A stretch of 49,032 nucleotides of DNA from Actinomycetota bacterium (GTDB lineage: Bacteria > Actinomycetota > Acidimicrobiia > Acidimicrobiales > GCA-2861595). Location: positions 6,322 to 55,353 of the forward strand of contig PJQG01000035.1 of the NCBI GenBank assembly GCA_002861595.1, in the 5' to 3' direction. The position numbers and the translations under genes are program-made. Below the pieces are notes generated by a model. It was not told the DNA's origin and made no database searches. It saw only the letters and a program-made list of their open reading frames with translations. Each line of letters begins with the position of its first letter. Within the stretch, counting starts at the first letter, position 1. This document shows positions 25,019 through 32,687 of this stretch, piece after piece.

Positions 25019-25052
25019 AGCGGGCCGTTTCCGCCCGCTATGTACTCGCAAC
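25006..25052. repeat. 47-bp palindromic element, copy 1
   Basis: Perfect 16-bp arms at 25010-25025 (CGAGTACATAGCGGGC) and 25033-25048 (GCCCGCTATGTACTCG) with a 7-nt centre CGTTTCC, flanked by GTTT and CAAC. Same length and outline as copy 2 at 42670-42716: CGAG-K-ACATAG, then a GC-rich inner arm around GTTTCC, then CTATGT-M-CTCG. The inner arms differ but remain paired, which suggests selection on the folded structure. It sits between the CooC-like gene and the phosphoesterase and contains the latter's start codon. Confidence 0.8.
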
Positions 25053-25065
25053 GGCGGGGAGGTGG

Positions 25066-25911
25066 TCAGTCGGCTCGTTGCAGTTGGGCGAGACGCTCGT
25101 CCACCCGCTCTCGCTCTCGCAGGAGCGCCTCGCGCTCGGCGCCGCCGCCGTTCCCGGCGGCCACGGTGGCGTCGACCACGGCGGCGATCTCGGCCACCGC
25201 CTTGCGCACGGCGGGCGCCTGCTCGGGGCTCAGCACATGGTTTGAGCGGTCGGCCTCCACCACCGCCGGGTCGTGGGGGACGATGCCGGCCAGGGGCACG
25301 CCGTACTCGGCGGCCACCGTTTGGAAGAACTCCGCGTCCTCGGGCAGGCGGGCCTTGTTGCCCACCCCGTAGGACTTGGGGATGCCGAGCTCGTCGGCGA
25401 GGTGCAGGGTGCGCTGCGCGGTGAGGATGGACTTGCGGGAGGGCTCCATGACCATCAGGAGCACGTCGGCGTAGGCGAGGGTCCCCCCCGAGCGGGACAG
25501 GTGCTCCAGGCCGGCTTCCATGTCGACCAGGGTGAGGTCGGCCTCTTCCTCGATGGCTGCTCCCAGGAGGCTGCGCACGGCAGCGTGGCTGCTGCAGGTT
25601 CAGCCCGCCCCCGCCTGGGTGACGGCCATGGCGTTGAGGAGGGTGACCTCCGACGGCGTCGGCACGCCGTAGTCCGCCAGCAGCTGGGCCGGGCTGATGG
25701 CCCCGTTGCCGGTGCCGACCACGAGCGCCCGGGGCAGCACGGGCACGGCGTCGGCCTGCGCGGGCGAGAGGCCGAGGCTGAGGGCCAGGTTCGGGTTGGA
25801 GTCGGTGTCCACCGCCAGCACCCGCTTGCCCTGGGCCGCATAGTGCTGGCAGATCAAGGTCGAAAGAGTGGTCTTGCCAACCCCGCCCTTGCCCACGATG
25901 CCAAGCTTCAT
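25066..25911 (-). CDS. CooC/ArsA-like P-loop ATPase with in-frame TGA at residue 104 (candidate selenoprotein)
   Basis: MinD/CooC-type ATPase; CooC proteins load nickel into carbon monoxide dehydrogenase. Walker A GKGGVGKTT is at residues 7-15, VDTDSNPNLAL follows, then LVDMEAGLEHLSRSG (CooC signature), MEPSRKSILTAQR and YGVGNKARLPED. The frame from ATG 25911 meets TGA at 25602-25600 and continues in the same frame to 25066, giving 281 residues if read through. CooC has GAGCxC, the metal-binding CxC; here the sequence is TQAGAG-(TGA)-T-C-SSHAA, so TGA occupies the first Cys. Both halves look functional and unbroken. Options are selenocysteine, a TGC-to-TGA nonsense mutation or sequence error. 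A Shine-Dalgarno GAGGAG lies 8 nt before ATG; pgl ends 36 nt upstream. Confidence 0.8.
25570..25584 (-). promoter_or_regulatory. Small hairpin 16-30 nt downstream of the TGA, SECIS candidate
   Basis: On the coding strand, GCTGC-CGTGC-GCAGC can form a 5-bp stem with a 5-nt loop, the loop beginning 21 nt after the TGA. Position and a G in the first two loop bases fit the loose description of bacterial selenocysteine insertion elements. A competing fold (CACG/CGTG) exists, and such short GC hairpins are common in this DNA, so this is weak evidence. Confidence 0.3.
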
Positions 25912-25947
25912 CCGGAGGTCTCCTCTCGCTCGTCCACGGCGGCCGCC

Positions 25948-26655
25948 TCAGGCTGGCCCCGTTCCCCCCACCATGGTATTGGCCGCCTGGGCCAATGGGG
26001 CCGCTTCGCGGTCGACGAGCCACACCACCCGGTCAGCATGCACCCTCGCCGCTGGCAGGTCCTCGCCGTCCACGATGCGCTGCATGGCGGCGCGCTTCTC
26101 GACCCCGGCCACGGTGAAGAGCACCAGGCGGGCCCGGGCGATGCCCGAGAGGGTGAGGGTCATACGCGGGTGGCGGTTGGACCCGGACGGGTCCTCGTTC
26201 ATGACCACCAGCCGGCCGGGGTCGGCATCGAGGCCGGGAGACCCCGGGAACAGCGAGGCGGTGTGGCCGTCGGCGCCGAGACCGAGATGGACCACGTCCA
26301 AGCGTCCCAGCTCGCCGATGCGCATCTGGTACGGGTCGGGCCCGTCGTCGCAGCGCATGGGATGGATCGAACCGGCCGCGCCCACCCGCTCGAGCAGTGC
26401 CTCTCGCCCGAGGCGCTCGTTGGAGTCGGCGTCCTCGGGAGGCACACAGCGCTCGTCGCCCCAATAGACCTCGACCAGCCACCAGTCGATCCGGCTGGCC
26501 GACTCCGCGGCCAGCCGCTCGTAGCACCGGCGAGCCGTCTGGCCGCCGGAGAGGGCGAGGGAGAACTCGTCATTGCTCCGGTGGCGGAACGCCTCGATGA
26601 TGCGCTCGGCGAACTCGCCGGCGAGGTCGTCCACCACCACGAGCTCTCCGTTCAC
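25948..26655 (-). CDS. pgl: 6-phosphogluconolactonase
   Basis: Hydrolyses 6-phosphogluconolactone to 6-phosphogluconate, the second step of the oxidative pentose phosphate pathway. 235 residues, typical. Motifs: FSLALSGGQTARRCYERL, VYWGDERCVPPEDADSN, HLGLGADGHTASLFPG and a C-terminal VWLVDREAA. GTG 26655 is supported by TAGGGT at 26663-26668 (minus), exactly 7 nt upstream. It follows opcA by 51 nt but probably has its own leaderless promoter. The CooC-like ATPase gene follows 36 nt downstream of its stop on the same strand, so the two may be co-transcribed. Confidence 0.93.
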   Translation of the reverse strand: MNGELVVVDDLAGEFAERIIEAFRHRSNDEFSLALSGGQTARRCYERLAAESASRIDWWLVEVYWGDERCVPPEDADSNERLGREALLERVGAAGSIHPMRCDDGPDPYQMRIGELGRLDVVHLGLGADGHTASLFPGSPGLDADPGRLVVMNEDPSGSNRHPRMTLTLSGIARARLVLFTVAGVEKRAAMQRIVDGEDLPAARVHADRVVWLVDREAAPLAQAANTMVGGTGPA

Positions 26656-26662
26656 GCCCCCA

Positions 26663-26668
26663 ACCCTA
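26663..26668 (-). promoter_or_regulatory. Leaderless -10 box of pgl
   Basis: TAGGGT reads 26668 to 26663 on the minus strand, 7 nt before GTG 26655. The same hexamer at the same distance precedes the small gene starting at 10597. Confidence 0.5.
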
Positions 26669-26706
26669 AAGCGTGCCGAACAACCTCGGGCAGGCCGGCG
26701 TTGCGT

Positions 26707-27747
26707 TCAGCCGCCCAGGGCGAGAGCGGCCTGGACGGCCTGGCTGTGGACGCGGTCGTGGCGGAGATGGGTGAGCGCCTGGGCGAGGGACCACGACAGC
26801 GAGTCGTCGGGCAACGAGAGCCGGTCCTCGTGGGTGGGCCCGCCCTCGATGTCGGCGCAGGCGCGCACCATGCGCTCGCCCTCTCGCCGTTCCACGTGGA
26901 AGGTGGCCGTGGAGCCCTCGTGCTCGGCGGCGAGGTGCATGGAAGTGTGCCGGCTGTCGATCAGGTGGATCTGGCTGCCCAGGAGCCCGAGCCGCGACGA
27001 CAGCCACCCGGCCAGCAGCAGACGTGGCCCGGACTTGCCCCGCACCTCGGCTCCGCTGACCCCGTCGAGAAAGGGCCACAGGATCGGGCTGTCGAACAGA
27101 CCGGCCAGCAGCTCGCGCCAGGGCCGAAGGCGGATCCACGACAGGTCGATGACCACGTTGCGGCGGCTCAGGGACACGACGGAAGGGAGTGACTTCTCGC
27201 CCCCCGGCTCCTCGGTCTTGGCATCCACGATCACCGCGTCGGCGGCGTCGAGCAGCGGGTCGCCAGGGTCGGGTGGCCGCCCCGCGAACCAGGCGACGAC
27301 GGGCAGGTCGGGCAGGGTCAGCGGCTCGACGAGCGAGTCGAGATGGTCGAGCAACGGCCCCCGTACCTGCAGGCGCACGTCCTCGGACCACACCCGATGT
27401 CCCTCGGCCTCGGCTCCGTGGAGGACGACCTCGGCGTCAATGGACGAGCCTCCTCCGTCATTGGCGTGAGGCGGTCCCACCACCACCACCGTTCGGCCCG
27501 GGTGACGGCTGCCCAGGCGGTGCAGAGCCTCACATGCCCGCTCGGCTTGGGCGTGGTCACCGGCGCGCACGACGAGGTTGACCACGAAGGTGCGGGTGGC
27601 GCTGCGCTGCTCGGCCCGGCGTAGGTCCGCCAGGACCTCCAGCACCTGCCCCACGTGCACGTTCTCCGCTCGCCAGCTCCCGAGCTCGAGCACACTCCCC
27701 TCACCAGGATGGGCCACCGGCGGGTGGGCCGGGGGCGGTTGGCTCAC
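26707..27747 (-). CDS. opcA: OpcA, glucose-6-phosphate dehydrogenase assembly protein
   Basis: Partner protein that assembles or activates glucose-6-phosphate dehydrogenase in actinobacteria and cyanobacteria. 346 residues; recognised features are RTFVVNLVVRAGD, RTVVVVGPP, VEPLTLPDLPVVAWFAGRPP and SLSRRNVVIDLSWIRLRPWRELLAGLFD. No catalytic motif is expected. GTG 27747 overlaps the zwf stop by 4 bp (GTGA), indicating translational coupling and fixing the start. It is the last gene of the tkt-tal-pgi-gnd-zwf-opcA chain. The N-terminal 14 residues (Pro/His-rich) look disordered. Confidence 0.9.
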   Translation of the reverse strand: MSQPPPAHPPVAHPGEGSVLELGSWRAENVHVGQVLEVLADLRRAEQRSATRTFVVNLVVRAGDHAQAERACEALHRLGSRHPGRTVVVVGPPHANDGGGSSIDAEVVLHGAEAEGHRVWSEDVRLQVRGPLLDHLDSLVEPLTLPDLPVVAWFAGRPPDPGDPLLDAADAVIVDAKTEEPGGEKSLPSVVSLSRRNVVIDLSWIRLRPWRELLAGLFDSPILWPFLDGVSGAEVRGKSGPRLLLAGWLSSRLGLLGSQIHLIDSRHTSMHLAAEHEGSTATFHVERREGERMVRACADIEGGPTHEDRLSLPDDSLSWSLAQALTHLRHDRVHSQAVQAALALGG

Positions 27748-29255
27748 GGGCTGCGCCAACGGCGGCCGTCGCTCTCGAGAAGCCGGTCGGCCTCCCGCGG
27801 CCCCCAGGTGCCGGCCGGGTAGCGGGCGAGGGGAGCCTCGTCGGCGGCCCATGCGTTCAGGAGGGGCTCGACGACCACCCACGCCTGCTCGACCTCGTCG
27901 GCCCGGATGAACAGGGTCGGGTCGCCCACCATGGCGTCGAGGAGGAGCCGCTCGTAGGCCTCGGGGGTCTCCTCCAGGAAGGCGGCGCCGTAGGAGAAGT
28001 CCATGGAGACGCTGCGCACCTCGAACGCCTGCCCCGGGACCTTGGCGCCGAAGCGCAGGGTGATCCCTTCGTCGGGCTGGATGCGCAGCACCAAGGCGTT
28101 GGGCTCCAGCCCCTGAGCGGCCCCGGAGGCGAAGGGGAGATGGGGCACACCGTGGAACTGCATGGCCACCTCGGTGACCCGCTTGGGGAGGCACTTGCCG
28201 GTGCGCACGTAGAACGGCACGCCGGCCCAGCGCCAGTTGTCGACCCGCACCTTCATGGCCACGTAGGTCTCGGTGCGGCTGTCGGGCGCCACGCCCTCCT
28301 CCTCCCGGTACCCCCGCACCATCTCGCCCTCGGCCCACCCGGCCTCGTACTGGGCCCGGACCACCTCCGTGGCCACCTCCTCGGGTCGGAGGATGTCGAT
28401 GGCCCGCAGCGCCTTGACCTTCTCGTCGCGGATGCCCTTGGCGTCCACCGTGGCCGGCGGCTCCATCAGGGTCAGCCCTAGCACCTGCAGCACGTGGTTC
28501 TGGACGATGTCGCGCAGGGCTCCGGCCCTCTCGTAGAACCCGCCGCGGTGCCCCACCCCGAGCGACTCGGCCACCGTGATCTGCACGTGGTCGATGTAGC
28601 GCCGGTTCCATATGGGCTCGAAGATGGAATTGGCGAAGCGCAGGGCGAGGACGTTCTGGACCGTCTCCTTCCCCAGGTAGTGGTCGATCCGGTACAGCTG
28701 GTCCTCGCGGAACGACTCGTGCAGTGTCTCGTCGAGCTGGTGCGAGCTCTGGAGGTCGCGGCCGAACGGCTTCTCCACCACCAGGCGCACGAAGGCGCCC
28801 TCGCGCTTGGGCTGGTTGAGGCCGTGCTCGCCGAGCGACGATGCCACGCCGGCGAACACCTCGGGCACGGTGGCCAGGTAGTACACGCGGTTGCCCGCCG
28901 TCCCCCGCTCCTCGTCGACCTCGTCGAGCACCCGCCGCAACTGCTCGAAGGTCTCGGGGCAGGTGTAGTCGCCGGTCACGTAGCGGAACCCGGCCACGAG
29001 CCGCTCCCACGCCGCGCTCGGCTTCTTGACGACCTGGAGCATGCGCCGGCGAAAGTCGTCGTCGCTCATCTCCGTGCGGGCCACGCCCACCACGGAGAAG
29101 GCCAGCGGGAGCTGGCGGTTGTCGGCCAACGCCTCCAGCGCCGGCCCGAGCTTGCGGGAGCTGAGGTCGCCCGAGGCGCCGAAGACGACGAGGACGCACG
29201 GGGGTGCCCGCCGCTCCACCTCCAGGCCCTCGAGCAGCGGGTTGTCGGCCGTCAT
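27744..29255 (-). CDS. zwf: Glucose-6-phosphate 1-dehydrogenase
   Basis: First enzyme of the oxidative pentose phosphate pathway, NADP-dependent. 503 residues, normal. The N-terminal nucleotide-binding signature VVFGASGDLSSRKL, the active-site block RIDHYLGKETVQNVLALRFAN (catalytic His region), VVEKPFGRD and YVRTGKCLPKR are all present. ATG 29255 overlaps the gnd stop (ATGA) and its own stop overlaps the opcA start (GTGA), so gnd-zwf-opcA are translationally linked. No oddities. Confidence 0.97.
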   Translation of the reverse strand: MTADNPLLEGLEVERRAPPCVLVVFGASGDLSSRKLGPALEALADNRQLPLAFSVVGVARTEMSDDDFRRRMLQVVKKPSAAWERLVAGFRYVTGDYTCPETFEQLRRVLDEVDEERGTAGNRVYYLATVPEVFAGVASSLGEHGLNQPKREGAFVRLVVEKPFGRDLQSSHQLDETLHESFREDQLYRIDHYLGKETVQNVLALRFANSIFEPIWNRRYIDHVQITVAESLGVGHRGGFYERAGALRDIVQNHVLQVLGLTLMEPPATVDAKGIRDEKVKALRAIDILRPEEVATEVVRAQYEAGWAEGEMVRGYREEEGVAPDSRTETYVAMKVRVDNWRWAGVPFYVRTGKCLPKRVTEVAMQFHGVPHLPFASGAAQGLEPNALVLRIQPDEGITLRFGAKVPGQAFEVRSVSMDFSYGAAFLEETPEAYERLLLDAMVGDPTLFIRADEVEQAWVVVEPLLNAWAADEAPLARYPAGTWGPREADRLLESDGRRWRSP

Positions 29256-30235
29256 GCCGGCTCGCCGGGCTGGTCGGGGGCGCTGACGATACCGGCGGCG
29301 TCCGCCGTCTCGTCCTTGGCCTCCTCGGCCGCCGCCGCCTCCGTGAAGAAGCGATGGCCGCCGAACTGGTTGCGCAGAGCGGCCACGATGCGGGCGCCGA
29401 AGCGTTCGTCATCGCGTGACGAGAACCGGGCGAAGAGCGAGGCGGCGATCACCGGAGCGGGCACCGACCGGCGGATGGCCTCCTCGACGGTCCAGCGGCC
29501 CTCGCCGGAGTCCTCGACGAAGCCGCGGATGTGGGCGAACTCCGCGGGCTTGGCCAGGGCCAGCTCGGCCAGCTCCAGGAGCCATGACCGCACCACCGAG
29601 CCGTGGTTCCACAAGGCCGCCACCTGGTGGAGATCGAGGTCGAACTCCTCGGCCGCGTTCAGCAGGGCGAAGCCCTCGCCGTAGGCCTGGAGCATGCCGT
29701 ACTCGATCCCGTTGTGGATCATCTTGGTGTAGTGACCGGCGCCCGACGGTCCGACGTGGGCGTAGCCGTCGGGAGGGGCGAGATCCCGGAACAGCGGCTC
29801 CAGGCGGGCGACGGCGTCGGTGTCGCCTCCCACCATCAGGCAATAGCCGTTCTTCAGTCCCCAGACGCCACCGGAGACGCCGGCGTCCACGTAGGCGATG
29901 CCGCGTTCGCGGAGGCGGGCGGAGGACGCCTGGGCCTCCTTGTAGTTGGAGTTCCCGCCGTCGACGATGGCGTCGCCCTGGTCGAGGGCGAGGGCCAGGG
30001 CGTCCACGGTGGAGCGCGTCGGCTCGCCGGCGGGGACCATGCACCAGGTCGCCCGGGGAGGGTCGAGCGCCGCCACCAGGTCCTCCAGGCTCTTGACGCC
30101 GGTGACGCCGTCCTCGGCCGCCCTCTCCACCAGGGCGGCGTTCACATCGAAGGCCACGACCTGGTGGCCGTGGTCGACGAGCCGGCGGCTCATGTTCGCG
30201 CCCATGCGGCCGAGCCCCACCATGCCGAGCTGCAT
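29252..30235 (-). CDS. gnd: 6-phosphogluconate dehydrogenase, decarboxylating (short, NAD-type)
   Basis: Oxidatively decarboxylates 6-phosphogluconate to ribulose 5-phosphate. 327 residues, the short homologue rather than the ~470-residue form. Rossmann motif MVGLGRMGANMSRRL at the N-terminus, DGGNSNYKEAQ, VDAGVSGGVWGLKNGYCLMVGG and GHYTKMIHNGIEYGMLQAYGEG with the catalytic Lys. Short enzymes of this kind often use NAD, but the cofactor is not settled here. ATG 30235 shares one base with the pgi stop (TGATG), giving the start. A slightly acidic C-terminal tail of about 25 residues follows FGGHRFF. Confidence 0.93.
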   Translation of the reverse strand: MQLGMVGLGRMGANMSRRLVDHGHQVVAFDVNAALVERAAEDGVTGVKSLEDLVAALDPPRATWCMVPAGEPTRSTVDALALALDQGDAIVDGGNSNYKEAQASSARLRERGIAYVDAGVSGGVWGLKNGYCLMVGGDTDAVARLEPLFRDLAPPDGYAHVGPSGAGHYTKMIHNGIEYGMLQAYGEGFALLNAAEEFDLDLHQVAALWNHGSVVRSWLLELAELALAKPAEFAHIRGFVEDSGEGRWTVEEAIRRSVPAPVIAASLFARFSSRDDERFGARIVAALRNQFGGHRFFTEAAAAEEAKDETADAAGIVSAPDQPGEPA

Positions 30236-31587
30236 CAGCCGATCTCCTTCAGGTCGTCGAGGGCCACCCGCAGGACGCGCCGGCCCCGGTCGAGCAGGCT
30301 CTGGTGGTCGCCCAGCGACTGGGCCGCGATCAAGGTGTTGAAGTCGTAGGGGTGGGCCGGGATGGGGACCGAGGGGACGGGGGTGCGCCCCACCAGTTGC
30401 ACCGCCACCAAGCTGTTGGGCCCGCCTTTGTGGAGCTGGCCGGTGGAGTGGAGGAAGCGGGGGCCGTAGCCGGCGGTGACGGCCATGCCCCCGAGACCGT
30501 CGCGCAGGTTCCGGCGCAGGCGCTCCAGGGCGGCGTCCTGGCCATAGGGGAGGTAGGCCTGGACCGACACGTAGTCGCCGGGGCGGACCTGGGCCTCGAT
30601 CCACGTCGTCACGCCGGCGGGGTCGGCGCCGTGGGGCTCGTCGAGGGGGAGGTTGGCGAGGATCTTGGCCGTGTTGGCCTTGGCCACGGCCACGTCCGGC
30701 TCGTCGAAGGGGTCGATGCCGAGCACGTGGCCGGCGACGGCGACCGCGAGCATCCAGCGCATGAACTGAGCCCCGAGCTCCGCCGGCTCTTCGAGCTCCA
30801 GGGCCACGACGTGGCGGTCGTCGCCCGTCTCCACCTCGGTGGTGGGCACGGGCACCAGCCCGGTGCCCCGCTTGCCGGTGGACTCGGCGATGAGCTGCTC
30901 GACCCACAGGCCGAAGGCGGCGAACCGCTCGGGGACGACGACGGTGAGCTTGTCTCGACCGGCCCGGGCGGCTTCGCCCATGGCCACGCCGAGCTCCACG
31001 GCAGCGTGCTTGTCCACCTCCAGGGCCCGCTGGCACAGCTCGGCCACGTCGACCCCGCACAGCGCCGCCGGTACGAGCCCGAAGTACGACAGCACCGAGT
31101 AGCGCCCGCCGATGTCGGGGGGGTTGCGGAACACCCGGGTGAAGCCGGCGTCGGTGGCCTGCTCGTCGAGCGGGGAGCCGGGATCGGTGATGGCGGCGAA
31201 GCGCCGGCCGTCCGGTACCCGCTCCCAGAAATGGGCCAGCAGTGCCTGCGGCTCCAAGGTCGAGCCGGACTTGGAGGACACCAGGAAGAAGGCGTCCTCG
31301 ACGTCGACCGACGCGATGGTCTCCGGGTCGGTGGTGTCGAGCACCACCAGGCGGCTCGACCCCACCGCGGCCCTGAGCACCTCGGGGCCCAGCGAGGAGC
31401 CGCCCATGCCGAGCAGGACGACCCTGGAGGCATCGATCCCGGCCGCCCAGCCGGTGATCTCGGCCGATTCATGGTGCATGCGCTCGGCCACGTCGAGCCA
31501 CCCGAGCCGGGTGGGGGCGACGTTGCCGTCCGGCCACAGCGAAGCGTCACGGCCGAGGAGCCGCTGCAAGAGCTGGGCGTCGCTCAC
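30235..31587 (-). CDS. pgi: Glucose-6-phosphate isomerase
   Basis: Interconverts glucose 6-phosphate and fructose 6-phosphate, linking the pentose phosphate branch to glycolysis. 450 residues from GTG 31587. SIS-domain features: VVLLGMGGSSLGPEVL, FFLVSSKSGSTLEPQA, DIGGRYSVLSYFGLVPAAL and the C-terminal STGQLHKGGPN with catalytic-region Lys/His. The start overlaps the tal stop by 4 bp (GTGA). In some bacteria transaldolase and this type of isomerase are one fused protein; here they are adjacent and overlapping but separate. The longer frame to 31899 is antisense noise inside tal. Confidence 0.93.
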   Translation of the reverse strand: MSDAQLLQRLLGRDASLWPDGNVAPTRLGWLDVAERMHHESAEITGWAAGIDASRVVLLGMGGSSLGPEVLRAAVGSSRLVVLDTTDPETIASVDVEDAFFLVSSKSGSTLEPQALLAHFWERVPDGRRFAAITDPGSPLDEQATDAGFTRVFRNPPDIGGRYSVLSYFGLVPAALCGVDVAELCQRALEVDKHAAVELGVAMGEAARAGRDKLTVVVPERFAAFGLWVEQLIAESTGKRGTGLVPVPTTEVETGDDRHVVALELEEPAELGAQFMRWMLAVAVAGHVLGIDPFDEPDVAVAKANTAKILANLPLDEPHGADPAGVTTWIEAQVRPGDYVSVQAYLPYGQDAALERLRRNLRDGLGGMAVTAGYGPRFLHSTGQLHKGGPNSLVAVQLVGRTPVPSVPIPAHPYDFNTLIAAQSLGDHQSLLDRGRRVLRVALDDLKEIG

Positions 31588-32678
31588 GAGCTCTGGCGGG
31601 CGTTGGCCTTGTCGGTCAGGGCCTGGATGAGCTCGTCGAACGACTTGGCGAAGCTGGCCACCCCTTCGTCCTCCAGCACCCGGGACACGTCGTCCATGTC
31701 GACGCCGACGCCGGCAAGGCGCTCCAGGGCCCGCTGCGCTCCGTCCACGTCGGCATCCACGCTGCAGCCCACGGTGCCGTGGTCGCAGAAGGCCTCGACG
31801 GTGGCGTCCGGCATGGTGTTGACGGTGTCGGGCCCGATGAGGCTGTCGACGTACAACAGGTCGGGGTAGGCGGGGTTCTTGGTGGATGTGGACGCCCACA
31901 GGGGCCGCTGCACCGATGCCCCCCGGGCCCGCAGGACCTCCCAGCGGTCGCCCGAGAACCTCTGGCGGAACAACTGGTAGGCCAGCTTCGCCTGGGCCAC
32001 CGCAGCCGTCCCCCGAAGGGCGAGCGCCTCCTCGGTGCCCAGGGCTTCGAGGCGGCGGTCGACCTCGGTGTCCACCCGGCTGACGAAGAACGAGGCCACG
32101 CTGTGGACCCGGGAAAGGTCGCCCCCGCAGGCCTCCAGGCCGCTGAGGTACGCCTCGATGACCTCGTCGTAGCGGTCCAGGCTGAAGATGAGGGTGATGT
32201 TGATGCTGCGTCCCTCGCCGATCATGGTGGCGATGGCCGGGATCCCCTCTGCCGTGGCGGGGATCTTCATCATGAGGTTGGGACTGGCGATGCGCTCGTG
32301 GAGGAGCCGGGTGGCCGCGACCGTGGCCTTGGTGTCGTGGGCGATGGAGGGAGCCACCTCGAGGGAGACGAAGCCGTCGTCGCCTCCACTGGCCTCGTGC
32401 ACGGGGCGCAGTACCTCCAGCGCCTCCTTGATGTCGCTGACGACCAGGGCCCAGTACGCGTCCTCCACCGAGTGGGCACTGAGGAGCCTGTCGAACTGCT
32501 CGTCGTAGTCGGCCCCGGCCGAGATGGCCTTGGCGAAGATGGTGGGGTTGGACGTGACGCCCCGCACGCCGTCGTCCACCAGGGCCTGCAGGCGGCCGCC
32601 GCGCAGCATGGGCCGGGTCAGGTTGTCGATCCAGGGGCTCTGTCGCTGCTGTTCGAACAGCTCATGCAGTCGCGTCAC
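31584..32678 (-). CDS. tal: Transaldolase
   Basis: Transfers a dihydroxyacetone unit between sugar phosphates in the non-oxidative pentose phosphate pathway. 364 residues, typical of the actinobacterial type. Motifs: GVRGVTSNPTIFAKAI, SLEVAPSIAHDT, NLMMKIPATAEGIPAI with Schiff-base Lys about 138, ASFFVSRVDTEVDRRL and WASTSTKNPAYPDLLYV. GTG 32678 starts 9 nt after the tkt stop, and the gene ends overlapping pgi. All family landmarks are intact. Confidence 0.95.
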   Translation of the reverse strand: MTRLHELFEQQRQSPWIDNLTRPMLRGGRLQALVDDGVRGVTSNPTIFAKAISAGADYDEQFDRLLSAHSVEDAYWALVVSDIKEALEVLRPVHEASGGDDGFVSLEVAPSIAHDTKATVAATRLLHERIASPNLMMKIPATAEGIPAIATMIGEGRSINITLIFSLDRYDEVIEAYLSGLEACGGDLSRVHSVASFFVSRVDTEVDRRLEALGTEEALALRGTAAVAQAKLAYQLFRQRFSGDRWEVLRARGASVQRPLWASTSTKNPAYPDLLYVDSLIGPDTVNTMPDATVEAFCDHGTVGCSVDADVDGAQRALERLAGVGVDMDDVSRVLEDEGVASFAKSFDELIQALTDKANARQSS

Positions 32679-32687
32679 GTGGTTGCG

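Noticed and set aside
25600-25602. Genome-wide recoding of TGA as an amino acid
   Set aside because: TGA is used as a true stop in many intact genes here, such as tyrS, zwf, trmI and fbiC.
25273-27192. Plus-strand open frame of 639 codons over the ATPase, pgl and opcA
   Set aside because: Spans three genes on the other strand and shows no family motif.
31584-32678. Fusion of transaldolase and glucose-6-phosphate isomerase
   Set aside because: The frames differ and the junction is a GTGA stop-start overlap, so they are two proteins.
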